A stretch of DNA of 64,000 bases from JBNRMW01 sp050309795 (GTDB lineage: Bacteria; Bacillota_I; Bacilli_A; Erysipelotrichales; Erysipelotrichaceae), in contig JBNRMW010000012.1 of NCBI GenBank assembly GCA_050309795.1, forward strand, positions 62,001 through 126,000, read 5' to 3'. Under the pieces are notes generated by a model that was not told the DNA's origin, searched no databases, and was given only the letters and a program-made list of their open reading frames with translations. This document shows, in pieces, positions 17,170-25,983 of the stretch. The stretch's first letter is position 1; every line of letters starts with the position of its first letter. The translations under genes were made by a program, and so were the position numbers.

Positions 17170-19083
17170 ATGAATCCAAAAAGAAATAGATGGTTAAGTT
17201 TCATTCCCTACTTGATCGCTATTCTAGTTTTCAGTTATATGTCAACTAGTCTACGTGACGTGGGGGTCCAGACACTTAACTTTGCCGAATTAAAAGAAGT
17301 TGTTGAAACCAAGGAAGTCCGAGAAGCAACGGCGGATTCGACCGCATTGGTCTTGGATATCCGTGGGAGTTTTCAAGAGAATGGCGAAACCGTTCAATTT
17401 AAAGCGCGGATTCCCCAATCGGAAGCGAATGTTTTATATTTACAAGAAAGCGTTGATGTTTTACAGTGGTCTGATCCGTATCAGGGATCCTTTTTAACAA
17501 ACTTATTGAGTAATTTTTTACCGACTTTATTATTAATTGGAATGATGGTCTTTATGTTAACCCGCATGCAAGGTGGGAATAAACAAGCCTTTGATTTTTC
17601 CAAATCGCCTGCTCAGCTCCAATCGAATGTAAAGGTCAAATTCACCGATGTGGCAGGAGCGGACGAAGAAAAAGAAGAAATGAGCGAGCTCATTGAATAT
17701 TTAAAGAATCCGAAGAAATTTGAAAAAATGGGTGCTCGAATCCCGAAAGGCATCCTCTTAGTTGGGCCTCCAGGAACGGGTAAAACCTTATTAGCTAAGG
17801 CAGTTGCTGGTGAAGCGGATGTTCCATTTTATTCAATTTCAGGTTCAGATTTTGTGGAAATGTTTGTTGGTGTTGGGGCCTCTCGTGTCCGTGACATGTT
17901 TAAGAAAGCGAAACAAACAGCTCCAGCTATTATCTTTATCGATGAAATCGATGCGGTTGGCCGTCAACGTGGCGCAGGTTTAGGAGGCGGTCATGACGAA
18001 CGTGAACAAACTTTGAACCAACTATTAGTTGAAATGGACGGGATTTCTGAGAACTCTGGCGTGTTGATTGTAGCAGCAACCAACCGCGGAGATATCTTAG
18101 ACCCAGCACTTTTACGCCCTGGTCGTTTTGACCGACAAATTCATGTATCGTTACCAGATCGTAAGGGTCGTGAAGAAATTTTACATGTTCATGCTCGAAA
18201 CAAGCATTTAGCTGATGATGTTGAACTCGGTAACTTGGCTCAGCGAACTCCGGGCTTCTCCGGGGCGGATTTAGAAAACGTTCTTAACGAAGCGGCTATA
18301 TTAGCGGTTCGCGAAAGTGACAACCTGATTCGTATGCACCATTTAGACGAGGCGATTGATCGTGTCATGGGTGGTCCAGCGAAAAAGAGTCGCACCTATT
18401 CCGAGAAAGAAAAGAAATTGGTGGCCTATCACGAAACTGGACATACGATTATTGGTCTTAAATTAATGTCAGCCCAAGAAGTTCAGAAAGTCACCATTAT
18501 TCCACGCGGTGAAGCGGGTGGATATAACTTAATGACACCGAAGGAAGAAACCTATTTCCAAACCAAAGCCGAATTAATCGGTATGATTACTGGTTTATTG
18601 GGCGGTCGGGTTGCTGAAGAAATTGTCTTTGGCGAAATTTCGACCGGTGCTTATAACGATATTGAACGGGTAACTCAAATTGCTCGTCACATGGTGATGT
18701 CCTATGGGATGTCTGATTTGGGAACGATTCAATACGAACAATCCTCGGGGAATGTTTTCTTAGGAAGAGATTATGCTTCGGGTCAAACGTACTCGGCTGA
18801 AACGGCCTTTGAGATTGACCGCGAAATCCGCAAAATTGTGGACGAAGCATATGAAAATGCTCGAAAAATTATCTTAGAAAATCGCGACTTGCTCGATACC
18901 ATCGCGCACGCATTATTAGAATATGAAACGCTAACAAAGGAACAAATTCTCGAATTAGCCGAAGGAAACGGGATGACGATTTCTGGCCAACAAGAAAAAA
19001 TCTTGGAGGCGAAACAAAATGGTCAACCGGAAAACAACGAATCATCAACACCAGACCATGTGCTGGAGGAAGATGTCCTCTAA
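17170..19083 (+). CDS. ftsH: ATP-dependent zinc metalloprotease FtsH
   Basis: A 637-residue membrane AAA+ protease that degrades membrane and regulatory proteins. A first membrane helix (about residues 10-26) and a second (about 112-134) flank an external domain. The AAA module follows with Walker A GPPGTGKT (199-206), Walker B FIDEID near 256-261, and the second region of homology ending DPALLRPGRFDRQI. The protease site is HETGH (421-425), a Thr variant of the usual HEAGH with both His ligands and the Glu intact. The acidic, Glu/Asn-rich tail is typical. It ends at a UACG-loop terminator. Confidence 0.96.
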   Translation: MNPKRNRWLSFIPYLIAILVFSYMSTSLRDVGVQTLNFAELKEVVETKEVREATADSTALVLDIRGSFQENGETVQFKARIPQSEANVLYLQESVDVLQWSDPYQGSFLTNLLSNFLPTLLLIGMMVFMLTRMQGGNKQAFDFSKSPAQLQSNVKVKFTDVAGADEEKEEMSELIEYLKNPKKFEKMGARIPKGILLVGPPGTGKTLLAKAVAGEADVPFYSISGSDFVEMFVGVGASRVRDMFKKAKQTAPAIIFIDEIDAVGRQRGAGLGGGHDEREQTLNQLLVEMDGISENSGVLIVAATNRGDILDPALLRPGRFDRQIHVSLPDRKGREEILHVHARNKHLADDVELGNLAQRTPGFSGADLENVLNEAAILAVRESDNLIRMHHLDEAIDRVMGGPAKKSRTYSEKEKKLVAYHETGHTIIGLKLMSAQEVQKVTIIPRGEAGGYNLMTPKEETYFQTKAELIGMITGLLGGRVAEEIVFGEISTGAYNDIERVTQIARHMVMSYGMSDLGTIQYEQSSGNVFLGRDYASGQTYSAETAFEIDREIRKIVDEAYENARKIILENRDLLDTIAHALLEYETLTKEQILELAEGNGMTISGQQEKILEAKQNGQPENNESSTPDHVLEEDVL

Positions 19084-19090
19084 CCCAATC

Positions 19091-19114
19091 AAAGCACCTA
19101 CGGGTGCTTTTCTA
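19091..19114 (+). terminator. ftsH terminator with a UACG tetraloop
   Basis: AAAGCACC (19091-19098) pairs with GGTGCTTT (19103-19110) around a C(UACG)G loop, one of the most stable RNA tetraloops. Only a short T tract follows, so read-through to hslO is possible. Confidence 0.7.
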
Positions 19115-19128
19115 AGCGAGGGATACAA

Positions 19129-20031
19129 ATGTCAGATTTATTAGTCAGAGGAATGGCCCATGAAGGTAGGATTCGGGTCATGGGTGTCAATATAACAGAA
19201 ACGGTGAGAGAAGCGACGGTACGCCACGATTTATATCCAACCGCTGCCGCAGCTTTGGGTCGTTTGATGGGGATTACAGCCATCTTAGCGGGTCAACTTA
19301 AAAATGATGACGATATCTTAATTGTCAAAATAATTGGTGATGGACCTTTGGGTAGGATCGTGGTGGATGCCACTAAAGATGGTCATATCAAAGGCTATGT
19401 CGATAACCCTCATGTCAATATCATTAACGAAGAAACCAAATCGCTCGATGTTGGCAAAGCGGTAGGGCAGGGACAACTCCATGTGACCCGTAACTTTGGT
19501 TTGAAGGATGATTTTACGTCGTCCATCGATTTAGTAAGTGGTGAAATCGGCGATGATTTTGCTCAGTATTTTGTGCAATCTGAACAAATTGGTTCGGCTG
19601 TCTCGGTCGGAGTTTTAGTGAATAAAGACGGTAGTATTGCGAGTTCGGGGGCCTTATTGATTCAAATGATGCCCGATGCACAGGAGGCGGATATTTTGAT
19701 TGCTCAACATGTGGTTGATCATTTAAAACCGATTTCTCAAATTCTTGACGAAGGAATGCCGATTACGGATTTGGTGTCTTCTCTTTTTGAAGACGTACAG
19801 ATCTTAGAAACTTCGGAAGTTTCCTTTCATTGTGATTGTTCGAAGAGTCAAATGATTCAGTTATTAACGACCTTACCAACCGAAGACTTAGAACAGTTAC
19901 GAGAAAAAGAAGAAGACATCGAAATGGTTTGTCATTTCTGCAATACGAAATATCAGATTCAAGCAAAAGAAATATTAGCTTTAATTGAAGCGAAACAACA
20001 TGAAAATCAGAGATCTCAACTTAGCGAATAA
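19129..20031 (+). CDS. hslO: Hsp33 redox-regulated chaperone
   Basis: A 300-residue cytosolic holdase switched on by oxidation. The four zinc Cys of the C-terminal redox switch are at 235 and 237 (CDC) and 268 and 271 (CHFC). The N-terminal domain shows AAALGRLMGITAILAGQLK and the GDGPLGRIVVDAT strand typical of the family. Its coding end overlaps the start of dusB by 32 bases. In Bacillus coaX precedes it; here that gene is absent and hslO directly follows ftsH. Confidence 0.95.
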   Translation: MSDLLVRGMAHEGRIRVMGVNITETVREATVRHDLYPTAAAALGRLMGITAILAGQLKNDDDILIVKIIGDGPLGRIVVDATKDGHIKGYVDNPHVNIINEETKSLDVGKAVGQGQLHVTRNFGLKDDFTSSIDLVSGEIGDDFAQYFVQSEQIGSAVSVGVLVNKDGSIASSGALLIQMMPDAQEADILIAQHVVDHLKPISQILDEGMPITDLVSSLFEDVQILETSEVSFHCDCSKSQMIQLLTTLPTEDLEQLREKEEDIEMVCHFCNTKYQIQAKEILALIEAKQHENQRSQLSE

Positions 20032-20974
20032 AGTAATCGTTGCGCCGATGGCTGGGATTACGAATCTGGCTTTTCGGAAACTGTTGACACGTTATCAACC
20101 GGGTTTATATTTTAATGAAATGATTAGTGATATGGCATTAATTTATGATAACCAGCGGACATGGGAAATGACCCATATCCTTGAGAATGAACAACCAATT
20201 GCTTTTCAACTTTTTGGAAGCAAGGTCGAAACCATGGTTCAAGCAGCTCAATTGTTGGATCAAAAAACGGATTGTGCCATCATCGATATTAATATGGGTT
20301 GTCCAGTTCACAAGATTACCAAACAAGGGGCTGGTAGTGCCTTAATGAAAAGCCCTGAACTTGCTTATGACCTTATGAAAAACGTTGTCCAAGCAGTCAA
20401 AAAACCGGTGACGATGAAGATGCGGATTGGCTGGGATCAAGATCATTTGAATGGTGTTGAAATAGCTCAATTAGCTGAAAAAGCCGGTATTGAAACGATT
20501 TATGTACACGGTCGCACTCGAGCTCAGATGTATTCAGGAACGAGTAATAATGAAAAAATCAAAGAAATTGTCGACAGTGTTCGTATCCCGGTGGTCGGTA
20601 ATGGGGATATTCGCAGTGCTGAAGATGCACTAACGATGGTGGAAGAGACGGGATGTGCTGCGGTGATGGTTGGTCGAGCTTTGTTGAATCAACCATGGCT
20701 CATTCAGGAAATTAAGGATGGGTTTGATGGTAAAGAAACAGATTTATCGTTATCGATTCCCCAACGCTTAGCCTTTACGTTAGAGCACGCTCAAGAATTA
20801 ATTAAACAAATGGGAGAACATCATGGGATGCGCCAAATGCGTTCTCATGCGCTTTGGGCGTTTAAAGGTTTGCCCCATTCACACACGATTAAAGCTCAAG
20901 TTAACCAGATTGCGAAGTATCAAGATTTAGAATTAATTATTAACGAATATCTCGAAGCGTTCTATAGCCATTAA
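20000..20974 (+). CDS. dusB: tRNA-dihydrouridine synthase
   Basis: A 324-residue FMN enzyme that reduces uridines in the tRNA D-loop. It starts MKIRDLNLANKVIVAPMAGITN (FMN barrel entry) and contains the catalytic Cys in DINMGCPVHKITKQGAGSAL, the MKMRIGWD strand, YVHGRTRAQMYSG and GNGDIRS, and ends with a helical tRNA-binding domain. The ATG at 20000 is preferred over a TTG 15 bases earlier. It begins inside hslO, so translation is probably coupled, and it precedes lysS as in Bacillus. Confidence 0.93.
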   Translation: MKIRDLNLANKVIVAPMAGITNLAFRKLLTRYQPGLYFNEMISDMALIYDNQRTWEMTHILENEQPIAFQLFGSKVETMVQAAQLLDQKTDCAIIDINMGCPVHKITKQGAGSALMKSPELAYDLMKNVVQAVKKPVTMKMRIGWDQDHLNGVEIAQLAEKAGIETIYVHGRTRAQMYSGTSNNEKIKEIVDSVRIPVVGNGDIRSAEDALTMVEETGCAAVMVGRALLNQPWLIQEIKDGFDGKETDLSLSIPQRLAFTLEHAQELIKQMGEHHGMRQMRSHALWAFKGLPHSHTIKAQVNQIAKYQDLELIINEYLEAFYSH

Positions 20975-21026
20975 ATACGCAGGGAATATGTGATAAAATG
21001 ACAAGGATAAAGGAAGAGAAGTAACT

Positions 21027-22511
21027 ATGTACGAAGAACATTTAACCGAACAAGAAGAAGTCAGACGAGAGAAGATGGAGCAATTGCGCGAAAAGGGAAT
21101 TGATCCTTTTGGCCACAGTTTTAAACGTACCCATTTAACCTCTGATATTGTTGAAAAATACGGTGATAAAGACAAAGAACAACTCGCAGAAATAAACGAT
21201 CAAGCGATTATTGCGGGTCGGGTAATGACTAAACGCCTCATGGGGAAAGCGGGATTTTTAAACCTACAAGATAGAGACGGACAATTACAGGTTTATGTCC
21301 GCAAGGATACCGTTGGTGAAGAGTGGTTTGAATATTTTCAAAACCTCGATTTAGGCGATATCATCGGTGTTGAAGGCGATGTTTTTAGAACGAATCATGG
21401 GGAGCTTTCTTTAAAAGCGACCAAGTTGACCCATCTAACGAAAGCGTTAAGGGTATTGCCGGATAAATTCCATGGTTTACAAGATCAGGAAGAGCGGCAT
21501 CGTCGTCGTTATTTAGACTTGATTGCTAATGCGAAATCACGAGAGATTGCTTTCTTTAGGCCAAGAGTGATTCGGGCGATTCAACATTTTTTTGACGCTA
21601 AAGGTTTAGTAGAGGTGGAAACCCCGGTTCTTCAACCAATCTTAGGGGGAGCCGCTGCCCGTCCTTTTGTTACCCATCACAATACTTTAGACATGGATTT
21701 CTATTTGAGAATTGCGACAGAACTTCCACTCAAACGTTTAATTGTTGGGGGTATGGAAGGTGTTTATGAAATTGGTCGATTATTTAGAAACGAAGGCATG
21801 TCCCCTAAACATAATCCAGAGTTTACGACGGTTGAAGCGTATGTAGCCTATTCGGATATGGAAGGGATGATGGAACTTACGGAAAATCTGATTGAATCCA
21901 TCGCTTTAGAAACTTTAGGAAAAACGGAAATTGAATATCAAGGCACAACCCTTAATCTTGGTGGTCCGTATCGTCGTGTTCATATGGTTGATTTGATTAA
22001 GGAGCATACTGGGATTGATTTCTTTGAAATGGACGATCAACAAGCATTAGCCATGGCAAAAGAAAAAGGACTTGAACTCCAAAAGCACCAAGAAACTTAT
22101 GGTCACATTGTCAATGAGTTTTTTGAAGTTTACTGTGAAGATAAGATTGTTCAACCGACCTTTGTTTACGGACATCCCCTCGATGTGTCGCCATTAGCTA
22201 AAAAGTACCCGCATGATGAACGTTTTACCGAGCGTTTTGAATTGTTTATCAACGGATCGGAGTATTGTAATGCGTTCTCGGAGCTTAACGACCCAATCGA
22301 TCAACGCGAACGGTTCATGGCTCAACTTGAAGAGAAAGAGCTGGGTAATATAGAAGCTACGGAGATGGATGTGGACTATGTTGAAGCTCTTGAATATGGT
22401 TTACCTCCTACAGGTGGCATGGGTTTGGGTATCGACCGTCTTGTTATGCTTCTAACCGATAGCGCCAATATCCGGGAAGTTATTCTATTCCCCCATATGA
22501 GAAATAGATAG
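21027..22511 (+). CDS. lysS: Lysyl-tRNA synthetase, class II
   Basis: A 494-residue synthetase charging tRNA(Lys). The N-terminal OB-fold anticodon domain runs to about residue 150 (GRVMTKRLMGKAGFLNLQD). Class II motif 1 lies around VEVETPVLQPILGGAAARPF, motif 2 around RLFRNEGMSPKHNPEFTTVE, and motif 3 is GGMGLGIDRLVMLLT near the C-terminus. Full length for the family. AGGAAGAG precedes the ATG. It is the last gene of the housekeeping run and ends at a GNRA-loop terminator, after which base composition and gene content change. Confidence 0.96.
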   Translation: MYEEHLTEQEEVRREKMEQLREKGIDPFGHSFKRTHLTSDIVEKYGDKDKEQLAEINDQAIIAGRVMTKRLMGKAGFLNLQDRDGQLQVYVRKDTVGEEWFEYFQNLDLGDIIGVEGDVFRTNHGELSLKATKLTHLTKALRVLPDKFHGLQDQEERHRRRYLDLIANAKSREIAFFRPRVIRAIQHFFDAKGLVEVETPVLQPILGGAAARPFVTHHNTLDMDFYLRIATELPLKRLIVGGMEGVYEIGRLFRNEGMSPKHNPEFTTVEAYVAYSDMEGMMELTENLIESIALETLGKTEIEYQGTTLNLGGPYRRVHMVDLIKEHTGIDFFEMDDQQALAMAKEKGLELQKHQETYGHIVNEFFEVYCEDKIVQPTFVYGHPLDVSPLAKKYPHDERFTERFELFINGSEYCNAFSELNDPIDQRERFMAQLEEKELGNIEATEMDVDYVEALEYGLPPTGGMGLGIDRLVMLLTDSANIREVILFPHMRNR

Positions 22512-22533
22512 GTAATAATTGAATATTTTAATC

Positions 22534-22560
22534 AAAGAGGTTAGCGATAATCTCTTTTTA
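22534..22560 (+). terminator. lysS terminator with a GCGA (GNRA) loop
   Basis: AAAGAGGTTA (22534-22543) pairs with TAATCTCTTT (22548-22557) with one G-U pair around a GCGA tetraloop, followed by T residues. Confidence 0.8.
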
Positions 22561-22639
22561 ATTGTTCAATTTATTGTTAGCTCGTATACAAGTTATTATT
22601 AATTTTGAAAGAATAAGCTATTCTCAAATCCACATTCCG

Positions 22640-22702
22640 AAAGTTTTTAGACTCCAATAGAAAAACTTATTAAAATCTAAAGTTCTTAGACTCCGATAGA
22701 AA
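22640..22702 (+). repeat. Pair of 24-bp direct repeats upstream of the ATPase pseudogene
   Basis: Copies at 22640-22663 and 22679-22702 agree at 22 of 24 bases, sharing the core TAGACTCC(A/G)ATAGAAA. The spacer is 15 bases and the period 39. They end 37 bases before the pseudogene's ATG, just ahead of an AT-rich stretch that could hold a -10 (CATAAT, 22712-22717). They look like tandem operator half-sites, perhaps for the ATPase itself; no function is proven. Confidence 0.75.
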
Positions 22703-22739
22703 GAAATATGACATAATGATACTAACAAGGGGTTGTTTT

Positions 22740-23929
22740 ATGTTAAAAAGGGATAAATATTAAAAAAAATTAATTCAATATAAGGATACAGAGTTTATAA
22801 AAGTAATTACAGGCGTACGTAGATTCGGAAAATCAACATGCTATTCCTATTTAGAAACTACCTAAATAGTGAAGGCATAAACAATGTATTGTTTTTAAAT
22901 TTTGAACATCCAGGCACTTTTAAGATGCAAGATTATGAGTCTCTTTATGAATACATAAAGTCTAACGTTTCAAAAGAGGAAAAAGTATATTTTCTATTTG
23001 ATGAAATTCAGGAAGTAAAGGATTGGCAAAAACTTGTTAATGGACTCAGAATTGCTTATGATTGTGACATTTACATTACAGGGTCAAATGCCACACTACT
23101 CTCTGGAGAATTAGCTACATATTTAACGGGTAGATATGTAGAAATAAAGATATATCCTTTCGGATTTTCTGAAATAATTGAGTTTAAAGAGCTTGATTCA
23201 GGAAAAGAAATTCAACTAGCGTTTAACGAATATTTAAAATTCGGTGGTTTTCCATCCGTAGTAAAATTAGATGATGATTTGTTAAAACAGGAAGTGTTAA
23301 AGGGTATTTATGATAGTGTAATTTTAAAAGATGTAACACTTAGATCTAACATAGAAAATGTTGATTTGCTTTTAAGAATATCACTATTTTTAATGGATAA
23401 TATAGGTAATCCTACTTCTATCAATAATGTTGCTAACTATATTAGAAATCAAGGATATAAAACAAGTAATGAAAGAGTAGACTCTTATTTAAAATTATTA
23501 GAAGAAGCTTTTATATTTTATAAAGCTCAACGATATGACATAAGAGGGAAGGAAAGATTAAAGACCTTAGGGAAATATTATGTAGTTGATTTAGGCCTTA
23601 GAAATGCAATGCTTCAAAGAACAACAACGAATAGAGGATCACAATTAGAGAATCTGGTTTATTTAAAATTGATTAATTACGGTTACAATGTTTTTGTGGG
23701 TAAATATGATCGATATGAAATAGATTTTGTGTGTTTCAAAGAAGACAAAACTAAATATATTCAAGTTGCTTATGAACTGCCAAAAAACGATGAAAGGGAA
23801 TCCAGAAATTTACTTTTAATAAAAGATAACTATGAAAAAATAATTGTTACTATGAACTATCTTGATGTAGGAGTAATCGATGGTATTAACGTAGTGCATA
23901 TCATTGATTTCTTACGAGAAGCAAATTAA
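22740..23929 (+). pseudogene. Broken AAA ATPase gene (AAA_14 / DUF4143 family)
   Basis: The original gene starts at ATG 22740 behind AAGGGG and reads MLKRDKY, then an in-frame TAA at 22761, then KLIQYKDTEFIKVITGVRR and a Walker A reading RFGKST. At about 22836 the frame shifts (one base seems lost) and the protein continues in another frame as LFLFRNYLNSEG. The rest is intact: Walker B YFLFDEIQEV, sensor ITGSNATLL, then the DUF4143 C-terminal nuclease-like part with LENLVYLKL and EIDFVC. Intact members are about 400 residues and of unknown biological role. From 22838 the frame encodes 363 residues, but without the P-loop. Two lesions in the first 100 bases argue for real decay rather than a single sequencing error. 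AT-rich codon use differs from the neighbouring core genes. Confidence 0.85.
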
Positions 23930-24091
23930 GAAGTGACCTAATGTACTCAGAAGACAATATATGACTATATTTATTTATGCGCATTTATTCCTGAAAAAAA
24001 TCTTAGCTGATTTTCAAGATTATTTATCAATGAATATTTTAATGAATTGTAGAAAATTTAGTTTTTCTAAATCTGGTCTTGGTTGCGTGGA
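23930..24091. other. Spacer between the ATPase pseudogene and the IS element
   Basis: AT-rich, no recognised gene. Joining it to the sequence after the IS (25432 onward) gives only short open stretches with stops, so the element did not visibly interrupt a recognisable protein. Confidence 0.5.
24083..24091. repeat. Target-site duplication, left copy
   Basis: TTGCGTGGA directly outside the left inverted repeat; the identical 9 bases occur at 25423-25431. IS256-family elements make 8-9 bp duplications. Confidence 0.85.
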
Positions 24092-24117
24092 TGTCAAGTC
24101 CAGAATCTTGTGTAAAA
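24092..24117 (+). repeat. IS256-family left inverted repeat
   Basis: Contains AAGTCCA and ends TTGTGTAAAA; pairs with 25397-25422 in inverse orientation. Confidence 0.8.
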
Positions 24118-24141
24118 TAGTCATGAGTTAGCATTACTCCT

Positions 24142-25332
24142 TTACATACTGAGCCAATCAATGGTTTCAGGTGTGTATCGGATGTATTGTCGTTGATTTG
24201 AGCTCCAGTCTTCGTGGATATCAATTAAAAGTGTTCCTATTAATCTAATCGCAGAGTCATTGTTTGGAAAGATTCGAATAACTTTTTCTCTACGACGGAT
24301 TTCTTCATTGACACGCTCTAGCATATTAGTACTTTTCAATCGTGAATAACTTGTTTCCTCAATCATACAATACTGGAATGCATCTTCGAATCCTTCTTCA
24401 AGTGTTTGAATAGCGGAGGGATAAACCGAAGCGTATTTTTCAACTAATAAGTTCTTATATTCTCTAGCTGCACTACCATGAGTTATTTTAAACAATGCTT
24501 TTATTTCATTTCTAATCTCTGTAGTATTTTTCTTTGATAATCGATCAAGAATATTTCTTGTGAAATGGACCTGACATCTCTGCCAACTTGCTCCGACAAA
24601 ACACTGCTTGATTGCTTCAACTTCTCCTTTATGAGCATCAGAAATGACAAGTTTAACACCTTTTAAGCCTCTTTCTATTAGCTTTTCATACAGTGTTTTC
24701 CAACTTTCCAAACTTTCTGTTTCGTGTAAGCTAAACCCCAACACATTTCTGTGGCCTTTTTCATTTATCCCTAAGACAATGTGAAATGCTTTGGAGAGAA
24801 CTCGTTTGTTCTCTCGAACTTTTATGTAGATCACATCGCTCATTAAGAAGGGGTAGAGACAATCAAATCGATAAGATAGAAATGCTTCAACAACTTCATC
24901 TAATTCTTTGGTGAGTGAACTGACGAATGATTTTGAAATCGCCTTCCCACATAATTCTTCAACAATTCTTGAAACCTTTCGAGTAGAAACACCTTGAACA
25001 TACATCTCTAACATCGCACTTAATAGGGCCTTTTCATTTCTTTGATAACGTTGAAATAAATCCGGTGAAAACAGACCGTCCCTGGTTCTTGGTACTAACA
25101 ACTCTAATGTTCCTATGCGTGTTGTAAAGTCTCGTTCATAATATCCATTGCGGTGACTCACTCTCTCACTATTCCTAACGTATTCTCCAACCCCTATGTA
25201 ATCATCTCTTTGTTTTTCCATTAACTGATTAAATATCGTAGTTAATAGTTGTTTTGAAAGTTCATCTGCTCCGGATTGTTCGATAATGCCTTGTACATCT
25301 TCAAAATCTAAAGTAAAATTGATTTGTGCCAT
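24142..25332 (-). CDS. IS256-family transposase
   Basis: A 396-residue DDE transposase of the mutator type. The acidic triad is visible: Asp166 (LMSDVIYIKVR), Asp232 (VISDAHKGE) and Glu339 (STNMLERVNEEIRRR). The conserved CQVHFTRN block (about 253-260), linked to transposase chemistry in this family, is present. An N-terminal helical DNA-binding region contains RNGYYERDFTTRIG and LVPRTRDGLFSPD. Length matches IS256 relatives (about 390-400). AAGGAG lies before ATG 25332. There is no frameshift or stop, so the enzyme is probably functional. Confidence 0.95.
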   Translation of the reverse strand: MAQINFTLDFEDVQGIIEQSGADELSKQLLTTIFNQLMEKQRDDYIGVGEYVRNSERVSHRNGYYERDFTTRIGTLELLVPRTRDGLFSPDLFQRYQRNEKALLSAMLEMYVQGVSTRKVSRIVEELCGKAISKSFVSSLTKELDEVVEAFLSYRFDCLYPFLMSDVIYIKVRENKRVLSKAFHIVLGINEKGHRNVLGFSLHETESLESWKTLYEKLIERGLKGVKLVISDAHKGEVEAIKQCFVGASWQRCQVHFTRNILDRLSKKNTTEIRNEIKALFKITHGSAAREYKNLLVEKYASVYPSAIQTLEEGFEDAFQYCMIEETSYSRLKSTNMLERVNEEIRRREKVIRIFPNNDSAIRLIGTLLIDIHEDWSSNQRQYIRYTPETIDWLSM

Positions 25333-25396
25333 AGCGTTCTCCTTTATGATTGTTGTTTGTTCACTAACATCATAACAGAGCCTATGGCCCTTTTAC

Positions 25397-25422
25397 TTTT
25401 ACACAATTATATGGACTTTATC
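25397..25422 (-). repeat. IS256-family right inverted repeat
   Basis: Reads GATAAAGTCC inward from the outer tip and ends TTGTGTAAAA. It lies upstream of the transposase start and can double as part of its promoter region. Confidence 0.85.
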
Positions 25423-25431
25423 TTGCGTGGA
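25423..25431. repeat. Target-site duplication, right copy
   Basis: TTGCGTGGA, identical to 24083-24091. A tenth base (T) also matches on both sides, probably by chance. Confidence 0.85.
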
Positions 25432-25983
25432 TCTCGCGATAAAAGCGCACGATTAGAATTTTATAGTAATATTCAAATAAACGCTGAGCCTAACCAATCT
25501 AATATTATGTGATAATAAATGGAGTAAAAATACATGAAGCGGTTCTTCTTGTAAAGTGCATTTCATTAATTTCGTTTTTAAAAAGGGGCACAAAAATTAT
25601 CGTTGCATTTACGTCTCATGTATGGAACGATTTACTTTACTTGGTGCTTCATATTATTATTTTACTTAAATATGCTGAGTTACAAAAAATGCAACGCAGC
25701 CGACTTACTTCTCATCAAGCGTAATCAAATAAATAATAACTAACATTTAACATTTTTCGCATGCTTGGTTAGCCGCCTTTTCTTCCAAAGACGGGTAAAT
25801 TTCTTCGCCATCAATTATTTAATAAATTGTATAAATAATTGATAGTCAAACAAGTTGGAGTAAGCCTTGTACCAACGGGCGTTAAAAGTGTGTATTTAAA
25901 ATAATACAGGGATATGAGGGACATTGAAGAACATCTTGCTTAAACAGCTTTATATTCATGATTTACTTCTGAATTTAGTATAC
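25432..25983. other. Decayed AT-rich accessory region without an intact gene
   Basis: About 550 bases with no convincing complete gene. A 71-codon open frame at 25509-25724 (plus strand) has no ribosome site and no recognisable family. A minus-strand stretch at 25747-25818 looks like a Fic-family fragment (separate entry). Around 25914-25973 the plus strand reads MRDIEEHL and, after a frame change, a second short stretch; together these recall the RDI-HL region of an IS256-type transposase, but the match is weak. I read the whole stretch as remains of lost mobile or accessory genes. Confidence 0.45.
25747..25818 (-). pseudogene. Possible fragment of a Fic/RhuM-family gene
   Basis: The minus-strand frame reads IIDGEEIYPSLEEKAANQ and then stops. 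DGEEIYPSxEEKAA is like the segment just before the HPFxDGNKR active site in RhuM/Fic-type proteins, but the catalytic motif itself is absent and stops lie close on both sides. If the resemblance is real this is a relic of about 24 codons. The call rests on one short match. Confidence 0.3.

Larger units (their letters stand above)
24092..25422 (-). mobile_element. Complete IS256-family insertion sequence
   Basis: A 1331-bp element with terminal inverted repeats of about 26 bp (24092-24117 and 25397-25422; 19 of 26 positions match), flanked by an exact 9-bp target duplication. The right end reads GATAAAGTCC inward, as in IS256 itself, and both ends share AAGTCCA and TTGTGTAAAA. The left tip is more diverged. 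It carries one transposase gene on the minus strand, whose frame is unbroken. Complete ends, intact gene and exact duplication suggest a fairly recent insertion that may still be mobile. Confidence 0.9.

Noticed and set aside
22640..22702. Could the two direct repeats be a minimal CRISPR array?
   Set aside because: Only two copies with a 15-base spacer, no cas genes, and a promoter position before a gene; a regulatory repeat is more likely.
25509..25724. 71-codon open frame after the IS element
   Set aside because: No ribosome site, no recognisable family, and it lies in decayed DNA.
25432..25790. Inverted GCCTAACCAA and TTGGTTAGCC-like sequences recalling integron attC ends
   Set aside because: They are about 270 bases apart, the match is imperfect, there is no internal attC fold, and no integrase is nearby.
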